Origin: Gammaproteobacteria bacterium | Lineage (GTDB): Bacteria > Pseudomonadota > Gammaproteobacteria > Pseudomonadales > Azotimanducaceae | Assembly: GCA_018666555.1 (NCBI GenBank) | Contig: JABIZD010000078.1 | Location: 1 to 61,351, forward strand | DNA: 61,351 nucleotides | Reading direction: 5' to 3' | Shown here: piece after piece, positions 27,506-37,705 of the stretch | Layout: each line of letters starts with the position of its first letter | Position numbering within the stretch: the stretch's first letter is position 1 | Made by a program: the position numbers and the translations under genes | Notes under the pieces: model-generated | Told to the model about the DNA's origin: nothing | What the model saw: the letters and a program-made list of their open reading frames with translations, nothing else | The model's database searches: none

Positions 27506-28096
27506 TTAAATGGGCAGGAAGCACTGCGCCAAGGGCTCATTGACTGAGACCGCACGATGAGTGAGTGTAGCTTGACGAAAGCTCGGACTTGTAGATGAGA
27601 TGGGCGAATTCAACATCATGCAGAGATGCTGGCAGACTAAATGACTTGTCTTGCGTTTATTTTTACTGGCTTTGATCCTCTTTGCGGCGCGCATGGCAAG
27701 CTCAGAATGTTCTCTAACCAGTTGTTTAATAGCTGGTTTTGTCTGAGGGGATGTCCCCAGTAACGTTTTTGGGTTAGCTGCTTTACCCGCCACACTTTTA
27801 CTCCCAGAAGAGACAGCATTGACATCTGTCAGGTGGGCTGATTCACCCTTGTTTACCTTGTTTACCTTGTTTACCTTGTTTACCTTGTTTACCTTGTTTA
27901 CCTTGTTTACCTTGCTTACCTTGCTTACCTTGCTTACCGGGGTTACGTTGGGGTTATTCAGTTTTCTTTTGCCTGCTTTACGACCTTTACTATTATCCGC
28001 CTGGCTAAGAGCCGGCTTTTTCGCGGACGCTGACAGCGTTAAGTCACGTCGCATGGTGCGGTTTTCATCAACTCGTTTAGTATTCCTGTTACTCAT
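27506..28096 (-). CDS. Lys-rich repeat protein of unknown function
   Basis: A 196-residue, strongly basic, low-complexity frame. It contains ten tandem V-(S/N)-K tripeptides around residues 54-83, encoded by a 9-bp repeat. A perfect AGGAGG lies five bases before the ATG, which supports real translation. The segment EHSELAMRAAKRIKASKNKRK looks helical and basic; the last 45 residues look unlike a conserved domain. It may bind nucleic acid in the manner of histone H1-like bacterial proteins (inference). Two LexA-like boxes lie just upstream. I do not recognise a family. Confidence 0.5.
   Translation of the reverse strand: MSNRNTKRVDENRTMRRDLTLSASAKKPALSQADNSKGRKAGKRKLNNPNVTPVSKVSKVSKVNKVNKVNKVNKVNKVNKVNKGESAHLTDVNAVSSGSKSVAGKAANPKTLLGTSPQTKPAIKQLVREHSELAMRAAKRIKASKNKRKTSHLVCQHLCMMLNSPISSTSPSFRQATLTHRAVSVNEPLAQCFLPI
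27848..27937. repeat. ten copies of a 9-bp tandem repeat
   Basis: Seven exact copies of CTTGTTTAC are followed by three of CTTGCTTAC (plus strand), with no spacers. Being a multiple of three, copy-number change would leave the Lys-rich frame open. This is a minisatellite, not a CRISPR array. Confidence 0.95.
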
Positions 28097-28139
28097 ATCA
28101 TCCTCCTAGGCAGATGGCCTGCTCCTAGCACTAAATAGA

Positions 28140-28186
28140 TACTGGTTATATATACAGTATACGTAAATATGTATATATGTACAGTA
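28140..28186. promoter_or_regulatory. two LexA-like (SOS) boxes
   Basis: Site 1 (28140-28159), TACTGGTTATATATACAGTA, matches 18 of 20 positions of the E. coli LexA consensus. Site 2 (28167-28186), ATATGTATATATGTACAGTA, matches 16 of 20. Each keeps seven of the eight core CTGT-N8-ACAG bases. They lie between clpB and the Lys-rich repeat ORF, in the promoter position of that ORF. AT-richness makes chance matches easier, so this is a candidate only. Confidence 0.5.
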
Positions 28187-30766
28187 CTATTTTCCCGAGA
28201 TGAGACAGACCTCATCGCCCTGCATTACTGCAGACACAATCGAGTTCTGATAAATCTCGCCGGAAAGGATACCCTGTGATAACGGATTTTCTAGCTTCTG
28301 CTGAATCACCCGCTTCAACGGTCGTGCTCCATACAGCGGGTCAAACCCCAGTTCAGCAACATAATCCAACACCTCACCTTTGACATCAAGCGTGATCCCG
28401 TTTTCAGACACTCGTTTTGTCAGGCGTTCTAGCTGAATCTCAGCAATTGACCTGATGTCTTCAGGTCTGAGACCACGGAATACGATGACATCATCAATCC
28501 GATTGAGAAATTCAGGTCGGAAATGCTGGCTTACAACGGTCATTACCGAATCTTTTATATTCTCATGAGCACTGTTGCCCGCCATATTCTGTATGAGCTC
28601 GGAACCCAGATTTGAGGTCATCACCAACACTGTATTCTTAAAGTCGACCGTCCTGCCATGACTATCCGTCAATCTACCGTCATCCAGCACCTGCAACAGC
28701 ACGTTAAATACTTCTGGATGCGCTTTTTCAATTTCATCGAGCAATATAACCGAATAAGGCTTTCGTCTGACCTGTTCGGTAAGATAGCCACCTTCTTCAT
28801 AACCAATATAACCGGGTGGCGCGCCAATTAGACGTGCCACGGAATGTTTTTCCATATATTCAGACATATCCAAACGAATCAGAGCTGTTTCGGAATCGAA
28901 AAGATTCGCCGCCAGGGCCTTACAAAGCTCGGTTTTGCCAACGCCAGTAGGTCCAAGAAACAGGAACGAGCCATTTGGCTGGTCTGGGTCAGCAATACCT
29001 GCTCGAGCGCGTCGAACAGCATTTGCAACCACCTCCAGAGCTTCATCCTGGCCTACAACTCGAGTACCTAAAGAGGCTTCCAGTTCAAGCAATCTGACTT
29101 TCTCACCCGAAAGCATCTTAGCTAAAGGAATCCCAGTCCATTTACATACCACCTCAGCAATCTCCTCCTCGGTGACTTTGTTACGAAACAACTTTGTTTG
29201 GCTGCCCTCGTTATCCGAAACCGCTGCTGCACGTTTTACAAGATCGGGGATGGTCCCATACTGAAGTTCCGACATTCTGGTCAAGTCACCCTCTCTCCGC
29301 GCAAATTCAAGGTCTTGACGGGCTTGCTCGAGATCTTCCTTCACGGTTTGCGAACCTTGCAGGGCTAATTTTTCCTCAGCCCAGACTTCCTCCAAATCAT
29401 TAAACTCCCTATCCAAATCATTGATATTATTGCTTAATTCAACTAAACGCGTCTTTGAACCAGCATCTGTTTCTTTGAGCAAGGCTTCTCTTTCAATTTT
29501 TAATTGAATCAGCTTCCTTTCCAGACGATCCATTTCTTCCGGTTTGGAATCAATTTCCATACGAATAACACTACCTGCCTCGTCTATCAGATCTATGGCT
29601 TTATCGGGCAACTGACGGTCGGTGATATACCGGTTCGATAATCTGGCGGCTGCAATAATCGCCGGATCGGTAATATCTACGCCGTGGTGTAACTCGTAAC
29701 GCTCCTTAAGGCCTCGGAGTATGGCGATGGTATCGCTGACATCTGGCTCATCTACCTGGACTTTCTGAAACCGTCGTTCAAGTGCTTTATCCGATTCCAC
29801 AAAGGTCCTGTATTCATCTATTGTAGTCGCACCAACACAATGAAGGTCGCCCCTAGCCAGTGCCGGTTTCAACATATTGCCGGCGTCCATAGCGCCTTCT
29901 GCCTTGCCTGCTCCAACCATGGTATGAAGTTCATCAATAAACAAGACAATTGAACCATCACCATTTCCAAGTTCGTGCAGTACGGCCTTCAGCCGCTCCT
30001 CGAATTCTCCCCTGAATTTCGTTCCGGCAATCAGTGCTGCCATATCTAACGCCAGAATGCGTTTTCCTTTTAAGCCTTCAGGCACTTCATTGTTGATAAT
30101 TCTCTGCGCCAGTCCTTCAACGATCGCTGTTTTGCCGACGCCCGGTTGACCAATTAACACTGGATTATTTTTGGTACGACGCTGCAGAACCTGAATGGTT
30201 CGGCGGATTTCATCGTCTCGGCCAATCACCGGATCCAACTTACCGTTGACAGCCCGTTCCGTTAGATCAACCGTATACTTATCAAGGCTCTGACGATGGT
30301 CTTCGGCATTGGCATCAGTCACTTTTCCTCCACCACGCAACTGGACAATCACTCGCTCAAGAACAGCGCTCTTGACATCATAACGATTGAGTATGCGACC
30401 TAGAGCCCCCGGATCCTGGGTAGCAGCCAAGAGGACACATTCACTGGATATGAACTCATCACCGTGTTGTTGCGCTTGCTTATCTGCAAGGTTAAACAAC
30501 CGCGCTAATTCCGGCGAGACAACGATACTGCCATCGACCTCAGTCACCTTTGGGAGGTTCTCAACCGTGTCTGCCAGCTCTTTCGACAGGCCTTCCATAT
30601 CCACCCCGATCTGCAGCAACAGTTGATAGACAGAGCCTGCTTTTTCCTGAATCAGAGCCTGCATCAGATGCACTGGCAGAATCTGACTGTGATCCCTACC
30701 TGCCGCTAACGATTGCGCATCAGCCAATGCCGTCTGCAATTTACCCGTTAATTTTTCCAATCTCAT
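28187..30766 (-). CDS. clpB: ATP-dependent chaperone ClpB
   Basis: Hsp100 disaggregase that works with DnaK to dissolve protein aggregates. The 859-residue protein has the N-terminal double Clp repeat, the first AAA+ module with GQPGVGKT near residue 206, the coiled-coil middle domain (about 405-525) and a second AAA+ module with GPTGVGKT near residue 606. The pore-loop tyrosine motif (GYIGYEEGG) and sensor residues are intact. Length and order are normal. It is preceded by a 464-base spacer with only a weak heat-shock promoter candidate. Confidence 0.97.
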   Translation of the reverse strand: MRLEKLTGKLQTALADAQSLAAGRDHSQILPVHLMQALIQEKAGSVYQLLLQIGVDMEGLSKELADTVENLPKVTEVDGSIVVSPELARLFNLADKQAQQHGDEFISSECVLLAATQDPGALGRILNRYDVKSAVLERVIVQLRGGGKVTDANAEDHRQSLDKYTVDLTERAVNGKLDPVIGRDDEIRRTIQVLQRRTKNNPVLIGQPGVGKTAIVEGLAQRIINNEVPEGLKGKRILALDMAALIAGTKFRGEFEERLKAVLHELGNGDGSIVLFIDELHTMVGAGKAEGAMDAGNMLKPALARGDLHCVGATTIDEYRTFVESDKALERRFQKVQVDEPDVSDTIAILRGLKERYELHHGVDITDPAIIAAARLSNRYITDRQLPDKAIDLIDEAGSVIRMEIDSKPEEMDRLERKLIQLKIEREALLKETDAGSKTRLVELSNNINDLDREFNDLEEVWAEEKLALQGSQTVKEDLEQARQDLEFARREGDLTRMSELQYGTIPDLVKRAAAVSDNEGSQTKLFRNKVTEEEIAEVVCKWTGIPLAKMLSGEKVRLLELEASLGTRVVGQDEALEVVANAVRRARAGIADPDQPNGSFLFLGPTGVGKTELCKALAANLFDSETALIRLDMSEYMEKHSVARLIGAPPGYIGYEEGGYLTEQVRRKPYSVILLDEIEKAHPEVFNVLLQVLDDGRLTDSHGRTVDFKNTVLVMTSNLGSELIQNMAGNSAHENIKDSVMTVVSQHFRPEFLNRIDDVIVFRGLRPEDIRSIAEIQLERLTKRVSENGITLDVKGEVLDYVAELGFDPLYGARPLKRVIQQKLENPLSQGILSGEIYQNSIVSAVMQGDEVCLISGK

Positions 30767-31230
30767 AGCAGGTCTTCTCCGGTTCGCCTTATCCTCACGG
30801 CGATTGGTTCAATCGTCGTTGTCTACTCATTCAATAAGCTCGATTTTTGTTTTTTCAAGTGCCAAGCAAAAGATTGGCCAGTTAACAGCACGCCTTCTTT
30901 GTAACAGATAGAGTTCGGTCACGCTCGACGATATTAGCAAATTATTGCGACGCTCGTGTTGCCTTAACAGCTAACGCCAGCTGCACCGAGCACCTTTGTA
31001 CCTTGCAAAAACCCAGATGGCACCTGCGAATCCTCTGCCATTTTGGGATGATGGTTCTATAAGTATGGAATAAACAGGAATTAGTTTTGCCCAGGGTTGT
31101 GGGAACACCCTGTCATTCAGGCATCCTCAAGCGCTTAAGGTACTAACATCAGCCTGACCTCCTTGTCTTTTTTAGGGACGAAATTTCCAGTAAACTTAGA
31201 TCTGCCTCAGACTACCGAAACTTCAGCGCT
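30767..31230. other. clpB-greB divergent spacer
   Basis: No gene is visible in these 464 bases. Toward clpB, CTTGAAA (30853-30859, minus strand) matches the sigma-32 -35 element. The sequence 14 bases downstream, CTTATTGA (30831-30838), is a poor -10, so a heat-shock promoter is possible but weak. CAGGGT and ACCCTG form a 6-bp hairpin within 31091-31111. I see no clear promoter for greB. Confidence 0.35.
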
Positions 31231-31722
31231 ATGAGCGATAAAATCTATATCACACCAGCGGGTGCGTCGGCGCTTCGTTCCGAACTCAAATACCTTTGGA
31301 AAGAAAAACGACCCGCAGTCACTCAAAAGGTATCCGCCGCAGCTGCCTTGGGTGATCGATCTGAAAATGCCGATTACATCTACGGTAAAAAGCAGCTACG
31401 TGAAATTGATAGCAGAATTCGGTACCTGGAGAAAAGACTGGATAATCTCGTAGTCGTTGATCGCATACCCAGTAACCACGATAAGATATTCTTCGGTGCC
31501 TGGGTGCAGTTGGAATCAGAAAGTGGCGAGTCACAACGCCTGAGAATTGTAGGTAGTGACGAATTCGATATGAAAAAGGGCTGGATCAGCATGAATTCAC
31601 CTATAGCGAAGAGCCTCCTTGGCAAAGGTATAGGCGATATCGTTACAGTTGAGGTCCCTGCCGGTAAGCTTGAACTAGAAATACAGCAAATCAGTTACCA
31701 GGAATCTACAACCGATGCCTAA
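31231..31722 (+). CDS. greB: transcription elongation factor GreB
   Basis: Rescues backtracked RNA polymerase by stimulating cleavage of the RNA 3' end. The 163-residue protein has the N-terminal coiled coil with the acidic tip region (AAALGDRSENADYIYGKKQLREID) and the C-terminal FKBP-like domain. The sequence YIYGKKQLREIDSRIRYL fits GreB better than GreA, which usually has YHAAKEEQ here. Its 3' end overlaps hisC by 8 bases. Confidence 0.92.
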   Translation: MSDKIYITPAGASALRSELKYLWKEKRPAVTQKVSAAAALGDRSENADYIYGKKQLREIDSRIRYLEKRLDNLVVVDRIPSNHDKIFFGAWVQLESESGESQRLRIVGSDEFDMKKGWISMNSPIAKSLLGKGIGDIVTVEVPAGKLELEIQQISYQESTTDA

Positions 31723-32809
31723 TTCCCGCTCGTTCCAGAGACAAAACATTCTAAACATGGACGGTTATGAATCCGGGGAACAACCGGATCAGCCAGGGAT
31801 CATCAAGCTCAACACTAATGAGAACCCCTATCCGCCATCACCGAACGTCGCCGAAGTACTGAAAAATTTTGATACGCACCGATTACGAAGATATCCCTCC
31901 CCCCGGGCAGATCATTTCAGGGATTGTGCTGCCCAGGTACACCAGATCAATCGTAATAATATTGTCGCAACTCGGGGCGGTGACGAACTGCTACGGCTAC
32001 TCCTGACCACTTTTGTCGATCCCGGTGATTTTATTGGCATGACCGACCCGACCTATTCGCTATATCCTGTGCTAACAGCCATTCAGGACGCGCGTTGCAA
32101 GGCGGTGGCACTGAAAGATAATTGGTCACTTCCAAGCTCTTTTGCAGATCAGCTGAACCAATCGAATTGCAAACTAACGTTCCTCGTTAATCCCCATGCA
32201 CCCAGTGGCGGCTTATTGTCCCCAGAGGAGATCAGTCAAATAGCTACTGCTTTAACCGGTCTTTTAGTCGTAGATGAAGCCTATATCGACTTCATTAACT
32301 CACCGGGCTATGACCTCACTCAAGTCGCGATACATTCTGACAATATCATCCTTCTACGGACCTTGAGTAAAGGATATGCCCTGGCAGGTTTGCGCTTTGG
32401 CTACGGTATCGGCCCGGAACACCTGATAGACCCTATCGTGAATAAGACTAAAGACAGCTATAATCTGGACGCCATCAGCCAGGAACTGGCTGCAGCAGCG
32501 ATATCCGACCAGGCTTATGCACGCAACACCTGGGCTAAGGTGAGCCAACAGCGTCAATTCCTGCAGGAAGAATTGTCAAAACTTGGTTTCTACAGCCCAG
32601 TATCACACACTAACTTTCTGCTGGTCACTGTGCCCTCCACCAGCAGACGCAATGCCCAGCAGCTCTATCAGGCTCTCAAGTTGGAAAACATATTGGTGCG
32701 ATACTTTCCAGAGCAACGCCTGAGTGACAAACTGCGCATTACCATCGGTACCGCAGCTGAGAATGCCAGCCTCCTTTCGGCAATAAAAACCCTGCAGAAG
32801 CCAGGCTAA
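31715..32809 (+). CDS. hisC: histidinol-phosphate aminotransferase
   Basis: PLP-dependent fold-I aminotransferase; in histidine synthesis it makes histidinol phosphate. The 364-residue protein has KLNTNENPYPPSP, the Asp of VDEAYIDF and the PLP lysine in RTLSKGYALAGLRFGYG. Outside a his operon, HisC paralogues can also act on aromatic amino acids, so the substrate is not certain. It overlaps greB, which suggests co-transcription rather than pathway linkage. Confidence 0.82.
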   Translation: MPNSRSFQRQNILNMDGYESGEQPDQPGIIKLNTNENPYPPSPNVAEVLKNFDTHRLRRYPSPRADHFRDCAAQVHQINRNNIVATRGGDELLRLLLTTFVDPGDFIGMTDPTYSLYPVLTAIQDARCKAVALKDNWSLPSSFADQLNQSNCKLTFLVNPHAPSGGLLSPEEISQIATALTGLLVVDEAYIDFINSPGYDLTQVAIHSDNIILLRTLSKGYALAGLRFGYGIGPEHLIDPIVNKTKDSYNLDAISQELAAAAISDQAYARNTWAKVSQQRQFLQEELSKLGFYSPVSHTNFLLVTVPSTSRRNAQQLYQALKLENILVRYFPEQRLSDKLRITIGTAAENASLLSAIKTLQKPG

Positions 32810-32860
32810 GTATTGGCAAGCTGGTGAGGATCTACCGGCAAAGCAACTGCGCTGACACAG

Positions 32861-35107
32861 TCAACGTTGATATCGCCAGAACCTTCGCTGCAGAGGTAAT
32901 TCCTGGCTGACTAACACAACACCTCCCACACCGGCTGTGAAGGAAAGTGCACCACTGGTGGCTGTGTTCAACACAACAATAGATCTTGCCTTATAGCGCT
33001 CAACCACCCGCGCATCCGGATGCCCAAAGGGATTCTTGTAACCACTGGCAATGACCGCCTGAGCAGGCATCAAGTGATTCAACAGGGCCGGACTTGATGA
33101 TGATCGACTGCCATGATGCGGTACGGTTATCAGGTCCAGAGATCGACGCTGCTGAGTCACTAGTTCATACTCTGCATCCGCTTCAATATCCCCTGTAATC
33201 AACAAAGTAAAATGCTTACCCGTTATCAACAGCAGGCAAGAATTGTTGTTGTCACTGTTGGTTTTCATCACCTGAAACACTCGAAATTTAACGTTGTCGG
33301 CTTCGAATAGCCGTGCTGGTGTACAGCCACCGAAACCAGCACCGATCACTGCCCGAACCGAAATTCCCTTAAGTATCGACTGGGCGCCCCCAATATGATC
33401 ATTATCGGAATGAGAAAGGATCATCTTGTCCAGCTTATTTACGCCTAACAGACGTAGTGCCGGCAGGATCACTGATTGACCTTTATCGGAACCAGACAGG
33501 CTCCTGCTGCCCGTGTCATACAAAATATCTTGGCTTTGTGTCTGGAGGTGGATACTCAAACCCTGTCCCACGTCAAACACGCTTAAGGAAAGCTCCCCAG
33601 GTGGAGGGCGGCTTGGATTGAAGTTAGCTAACGGCAGTACACTCAACAGCAATAACCAGTTAGATGACAGCCTTAGTGGCAGAATAAATATTACAATAGC
33701 CAGCAACGCTGCCCCACTGGCGAGCAGTTCGATATTACCAAACGCATAGGCCGGGCTCATCTCCGCAGAAAATTCAAGAAACCACCACAACATACCGGCA
33801 AGCTGCTCGGACAACTGCAGCAGGCGGTCTAGTCCACCGGTAATAAACTCGTTTTCCAGGCCTCCTATGATCAGTCTGGCTGAAACCACCATTAGAAGCA
33901 GTGGCACCACCAGCAGTGTTAGCCAGGGAATCGCTGCCAGGTTTACAATCACAGATAGCAGTGGCAGTTGACCAGATAGACCTAGAATCAGCGGCGCAAG
34001 ACCAATAAATATGCATCCCTGAGTCCTGAACCTAACTATCAGCCCAAGCCATTTCTGCTTGCTCGCCCAGCCCACCTCACCGAACTGGGACAGCAACAAA
34101 ATAGCTACAGCCGAAAAGGAGAACCAAAACCCTCTGTCACCGGTGGCGAGCGGATTGAAAACCAGCACCAGTGCCAAGGCAATGCTGAAGCCGGCATAGC
34201 TAGCCGCGCTTCTCCTAAACAAGGCAAGCACCAGGTAGCAAGCGAGCATCAGCAAGGCTCGCTGAACAGATAAACTCAAGCCAGCTAATGCTGCAAAGGC
34301 AAAGCTACAACCGAAGGCGCCTAGCAGTCGATAATGATAGGAAAAACCCATGTGATGAAATAGCCAGGTGCAGGCCCACGCAAATAGACCGATATGTAAC
34401 CCTGACACCACGAACAAGTGTTGGGTACCTGTTGCTGCGAGGATCCGGCGGTGTCGGTAGGTTAACTGGCTACTGTCACCTATTGCTAAAGCGACCAATA
34501 ATGGCCGGGTAGATGCATTAGTTACCGTCTCACTTATCCAGCTTTTTAGGTCAGATCGAAAGCAATCGATCTGATGCCACGAACACTGGTTTTCGACAAA
34601 ATGAAAATCCTTCACTATCGCGGTACCTTGGATGCCTCTATAAAACAACTGGTCTTCATAATTACTGAGCCCTTTGTTAAAACTTGCTTTGATGGGCGTT
34701 AACAAAAGCTTTAATCGAAGATAATCACCTGCTTCTATTTGCGCAGTCGGTCGGTACCAGTGGACTCTCAGCATCCGCGCCTGGGAGTTAGCCACCCCCG
34801 GCGCATCCAATTTGAACATGAAACCCGCGTATTTTGGGGAGTTCACAGGTAGACCAAGGACCGATCCAGATACCGCTACGGTTGACCCGATCAGTCCGGC
34901 AGGCATGAGCGCCTGGGCGGAACGATCGACATAGGAGAAGAAATAGATTGTCACAATTACCGCAGCTCCCAGAAGCCACATCTTTTTTGAAGACAAAAGA
35001 AAAAAGCCCATGGGAAATGTCGCCATCAACCATTGCCATTGCGGCAGTACCGGCAAGGATAAAACACAGAATTCAATAAATAATGCAACCAAAGCAAATC
35101 TGAGCAT
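32861..35107 (-). CDS. comEC: DNA internalisation protein ComEC/Rec2
   Basis: Polytopic inner-membrane channel for uptake of single-stranded DNA in natural transformation. The 748-residue protein has an N-terminal DUF4131/OB-like region, the Competence domain with many helices (GTQHLFVVSGLHIGLFAW is diagnostic), and a C-terminal metallo-beta-lactamase-like domain (SHSDNDHIGG, VPHHGSRSS). Length is normal. In Pseudomonas it adjoins exbB; here about 11 kb separates them. It is divergent from the DUF2062 gene. Confidence 0.93.
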   Translation of the reverse strand: MLRFALVALFIEFCVLSLPVLPQWQWLMATFPMGFFLLSSKKMWLLGAAVIVTIYFFSYVDRSAQALMPAGLIGSTVAVSGSVLGLPVNSPKYAGFMFKLDAPGVANSQARMLRVHWYRPTAQIEAGDYLRLKLLLTPIKASFNKGLSNYEDQLFYRGIQGTAIVKDFHFVENQCSWHQIDCFRSDLKSWISETVTNASTRPLLVALAIGDSSQLTYRHRRILAATGTQHLFVVSGLHIGLFAWACTWLFHHMGFSYHYRLLGAFGCSFAFAALAGLSLSVQRALLMLACYLVLALFRRSAASYAGFSIALALVLVFNPLATGDRGFWFSFSAVAILLLSQFGEVGWASKQKWLGLIVRFRTQGCIFIGLAPLILGLSGQLPLLSVIVNLAAIPWLTLLVVPLLLMVVSARLIIGGLENEFITGGLDRLLQLSEQLAGMLWWFLEFSAEMSPAYAFGNIELLASGAALLAIVIFILPLRLSSNWLLLLSVLPLANFNPSRPPPGELSLSVFDVGQGLSIHLQTQSQDILYDTGSRSLSGSDKGQSVILPALRLLGVNKLDKMILSHSDNDHIGGAQSILKGISVRAVIGAGFGGCTPARLFEADNVKFRVFQVMKTNSDNNNSCLLLITGKHFTLLITGDIEADAEYELVTQQRRSLDLITVPHHGSRSSSSPALLNHLMPAQAVIASGYKNPFGHPDARVVERYKARSIVVLNTATSGALSFTAGVGGVVLVSQELPLQRRFWRYQR

Positions 35108-35245
35108 GGCTTATTGTTGCAATGATGCGGTTGCCCGGCTGTGAGCTTTGTCCCCGAATCAATGCCAGTAGTAACTTATTTAGGCCTGTCTGTTTGATTC
35201 CAGGACAGAGATATAGATAATATGCACCCCGAGCGAGGTTCTAAT

Positions 35246-35761
35246 ATGTGGCTGCAAAAATATTTACCCAATAGATCAAAGCTGAAACGATATCGGGTTC
35301 TCAGCATCCTGGGTGATATCATCTTCGAACCTAATCTTTGGCACATGAATCGCTATTCCGTCTCCCACGGTGTTTTGATCGGATCTATCTGCTGCTTCCT
35401 TCCCATGCCCTTTCAGATGCTGCCCTGTGCAGTTTTGTGCGCTCATCGCAAATGTAATATTCCTATAGCTATCGCTATTGTGTGGATCAGCAATCCCGTC
35501 ACAATGGCCCCGATGATGTATTTCGCCTATCGAGTCGGCGCCTGGTTGACCGGTTCTGAAACTGACCTGGGAAACATAGAACTCAGTTTTCACTGGCTCG
35601 GCCTGAGTCTGGCAGAAATCTGGCAACCATTAATATTAGGCTGTTTAATCTGCGGGTTAAGCATGGGCTTGACTGGGTTTATGCTGGTTAGAATATACTG
35701 GCGAGTGAAAATTAATCGTTACCAAACATCCCGGAGACTAAGGCGAAAAAAAACTAACTGA
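35246..35761 (+). CDS. DUF2062 membrane protein
   Basis: A 171-residue inner-membrane protein with about three hydrophobic segments. DUF2062 features include the N-terminal LKRYRVLSILGDIIFEPNLWHMNRYSV, the FCCFLPMPFQM-like proline motif, and ISNPVTMAPMMYFAYRVG. Its function is unknown. It sits next to comEC and the lol genes in many Gammaproteobacteria. I chose the ATG at 35246 because GAGG lies 8 bases upstream; an earlier ATG at 35222 is possible. The 3' end overlaps lolE by 8 bases on the opposite strand. Confidence 0.88.
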   Translation: MWLQKYLPNRSKLKRYRVLSILGDIIFEPNLWHMNRYSVSHGVLIGSICCFLPMPFQMLPCAVLCAHRKCNIPIAIAIVWISNPVTMAPMMYFAYRVGAWLTGSETDLGNIELSFHWLGLSLAEIWQPLILGCLICGLSMGLTGFMLVRIYWRVKINRYQTSRRLRRKKTN

Positions 35762-36995
35762 GCACAGTTCCGGAAGAGGTTTTCCCTGCATAGACAGCCT
35801 GTGGCAATATTGCGCTCATACTGACAAAAATCGCACCGACGCAAATCACCGCCATATCAGAAAACCTAAGCTCTGTTGGTACCTCATTGAAATAGCTTCC
35901 TGCCAGCAAATTGAACCCAAATACGGTTTCGATCAGACTCATCACCTCCGGTAGATACAAAGTCAGCGGGATGCCCAGCATGACACCTAAAGAAATACCC
36001 GAAAGACTCAAAACCAGCCCCTGAAACAGGAAAATTATGGTCATATGATGGCGAGCCATGCCGATGGCAAGCAGTAACGCGAGAGCGGTTTTTTTCTCTC
36101 GAACCATAATCCCCATACTAGCAACCAGGCTCAATGATGCAATCACGACGATCATGGATAACAGCAGGAACATCAATACTTTTTCCATCTGCACGGCAGT
36201 AAAAAAATCTCCATGGGTATCGGTCCAACTATCTACGCTGACCGCCAAATTATTTTCAAGCGTTTCCTGTACCGTACTTGCTGAGAGCGGTTTGCTCAAC
36301 TGCAAGCGTGTAAATACCTGCGGCAGGCGCAGCCTCTTTTGTAGGGCTTTGACATCAGTGAAAGCCATAAGGTAATCAGGTTCCGCGCCCAGTTCGAATG
36401 TGCCGGTTAGAATAAATGATAAAGTCCTCGGAACCAGTTGCCCCGTGGTTGTTTGTATTTCAGGTATCACCAGCAGCATTCGATCACCCAGGCGTAATCC
36501 CTTGGATTCTGCCAACCTCCGCCCGACTATGATTGCGGTTTCATTTGACGCTAGCTGATCCCACGACCCAGACACCAGGCTATCGAATAAAAATGGATTA
36601 TAATCTTTCTGTGGTGTCTGGATACCCTGAAGACTGAGTAACTGGCTGCCTTCGTCAACCACTAGCAAAGCCGATTTTTCAATAAATGCCTCCGCTGCGA
36701 CCAGACCTTGCAGATCCTTGCCGTTGCTGGCTTTGCTTGATTGCAGAATCTGTTCCAGGTCCGATTCGATGGGTAGGACTATATGTGGAACCACACTGAG
36801 CAGACGCGACTGCAATTCCCGGTCAAATCCATTCATGACCGATACCACCACGGTCAGCGCTGTAATACCCAGCGCCATCCCAAGCACTGAGGAAACCGCG
36901 ATAAACCTTAAGTAGCGATTGTGTCCCTTCCCCAAAATACCCGCTGCGAGAAATCGCAAACCAATCAGTATCGCCAGGGTATTCATCCCAGTCAT
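35754..36995 (-). CDS. lolE: lipoprotein-releasing ABC transporter permease LolE
   Basis: FtsX-like permease of the LolCDE complex, which extracts mature lipoproteins from the inner membrane and passes them to LolA. The 413-residue protein has an N-terminal helix (TVVVSVMNGFDRELQSRLL), a large periplasmic MacB-like domain and three C-terminal helices. The start overlaps the lolD stop (ATGA). It is the third gene of the lolC-lolD-lolE operon, which is why I call it LolE; LolC and LolE are close paralogues. Confidence 0.9.
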   Translation of the reverse strand: MTGMNTLAILIGLRFLAAGILGKGHNRYLRFIAVSSVLGMALGITALTVVVSVMNGFDRELQSRLLSVVPHIVLPIESDLEQILQSSKASNGKDLQGLVAAEAFIEKSALLVVDEGSQLLSLQGIQTPQKDYNPFLFDSLVSGSWDQLASNETAIIVGRRLAESKGLRLGDRMLLVIPEIQTTTGQLVPRTLSFILTGTFELGAEPDYLMAFTDVKALQKRLRLPQVFTRLQLSKPLSASTVQETLENNLAVSVDSWTDTHGDFFTAVQMEKVLMFLLLSMIVVIASLSLVASMGIMVREKKTALALLLAIGMARHHMTIIFLFQGLVLSLSGISLGVMLGIPLTLYLPEVMSLIETVFGFNLLAGSYFNEVPTELRFSDMAVICVGAIFVSMSAILPQAVYAGKTSSGTVLS

Positions 36996-37705
36996 GACGA
37001 TAATAAACCGTTGCTGCCTGTTAATAACCCGTTACTGAGTGTTAATTGACGACTTGCTCGGTTTGCCAGGTCGCGATTATGGGTCACTAGAACCAGTGCA
37101 ATATCATGCTTATTACTGAGTTCGAACAGAAGATCACTGACTTCATCAGCTGTCACTTCATCAAGATTGCCGGTCGGTTCATCTGCCAGCACGTACCGTG
37201 GCAAATGAACCAGCGCCCTGGCAATCGCCACTCTTTGTCTCTCGCCACCTGAGAGTTGGCTAGGATAATGCTTGGCTCTATCTGCCAGGCCGACCGACGT
37301 CAACATGCTGTAAGCCGCAGTTTGCGCCTGCGAGATTTTCAAACCGGCGACCCGTAAAGGCAAAGCTACGTTTTCTAGCGCATTGAATTCCTTTAAAAGA
37401 TGATGAGACTGGTAAATGAACCCAAGCTTCTGGTTACGGACCAGGCAACGTTGAGCTTCATCGAGATCAAACATTGAAAGGCCATCAATGATGACACTGC
37501 CAGCATCCGGACCATCAAGGCCAGCTAATAGATGCAACAATGTGCTTTTACCACTGCCAGATGCCCCTGTTATTGCTACCGTCTGCCCTGAATCAATCTG
37601 TATACTGACATCAGTCAGAACGGTAACGGGATGCTGATCCTGGCCATCGACGCCATACCGCTTGGTCAGATTCGATGCACGCAGAAACAAATTGTCAGTC
37701 GACAT
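36992..37705 (-). CDS. lolD: lipoprotein-releasing ABC transporter ATPase LolD
   Basis: ATPase that powers LolCDE. The 237-residue protein has all the expected motifs: Walker A GASGSGKST, signature LSGGERQR, Walker B YVLADEP and the H-loop VTHNRD. It overlaps lolC by 11 bases and lolE by 4, indicating coupled translation of the three subunits. Confidence 0.96.
   Translation of the reverse strand: MSTDNLFLRASNLTKRYGVDGQDQHPVTVLTDVSIQIDSGQTVAITGASGSGKSTLLHLLAGLDGPDAGSVIIDGLSMFDLDEAQRCLVRNQKLGFIYQSHHLLKEFNALENVALPLRVAGLKISQAQTAAYSMLTSVGLADRAKHYPSQLSGGERQRVAIARALVHLPRYVLADEPTGNLDEVTADEVSDLLFELSNKHDIALVLVTHNRDLANRASRQLTLSNGLLTGSNGLLSS

Noticed and set aside
27637-27825. A 62-codon ORF overlapping the Lys-rich repeat ORF in another frame
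   Set aside because: No Shine-Dalgarno and no family resemblance; the frame with AGGAGG is preferred.
27848-27937. CRISPR array
   Set aside because: The repeats are contiguous 9-mers without spacers and no cas genes are near.
30831-30859. Sigma-32 heat-shock promoter for clpB
   Set aside because: The -35 element matches but the -10 is poor, so I record it only as a weak possibility in the spacer entry.
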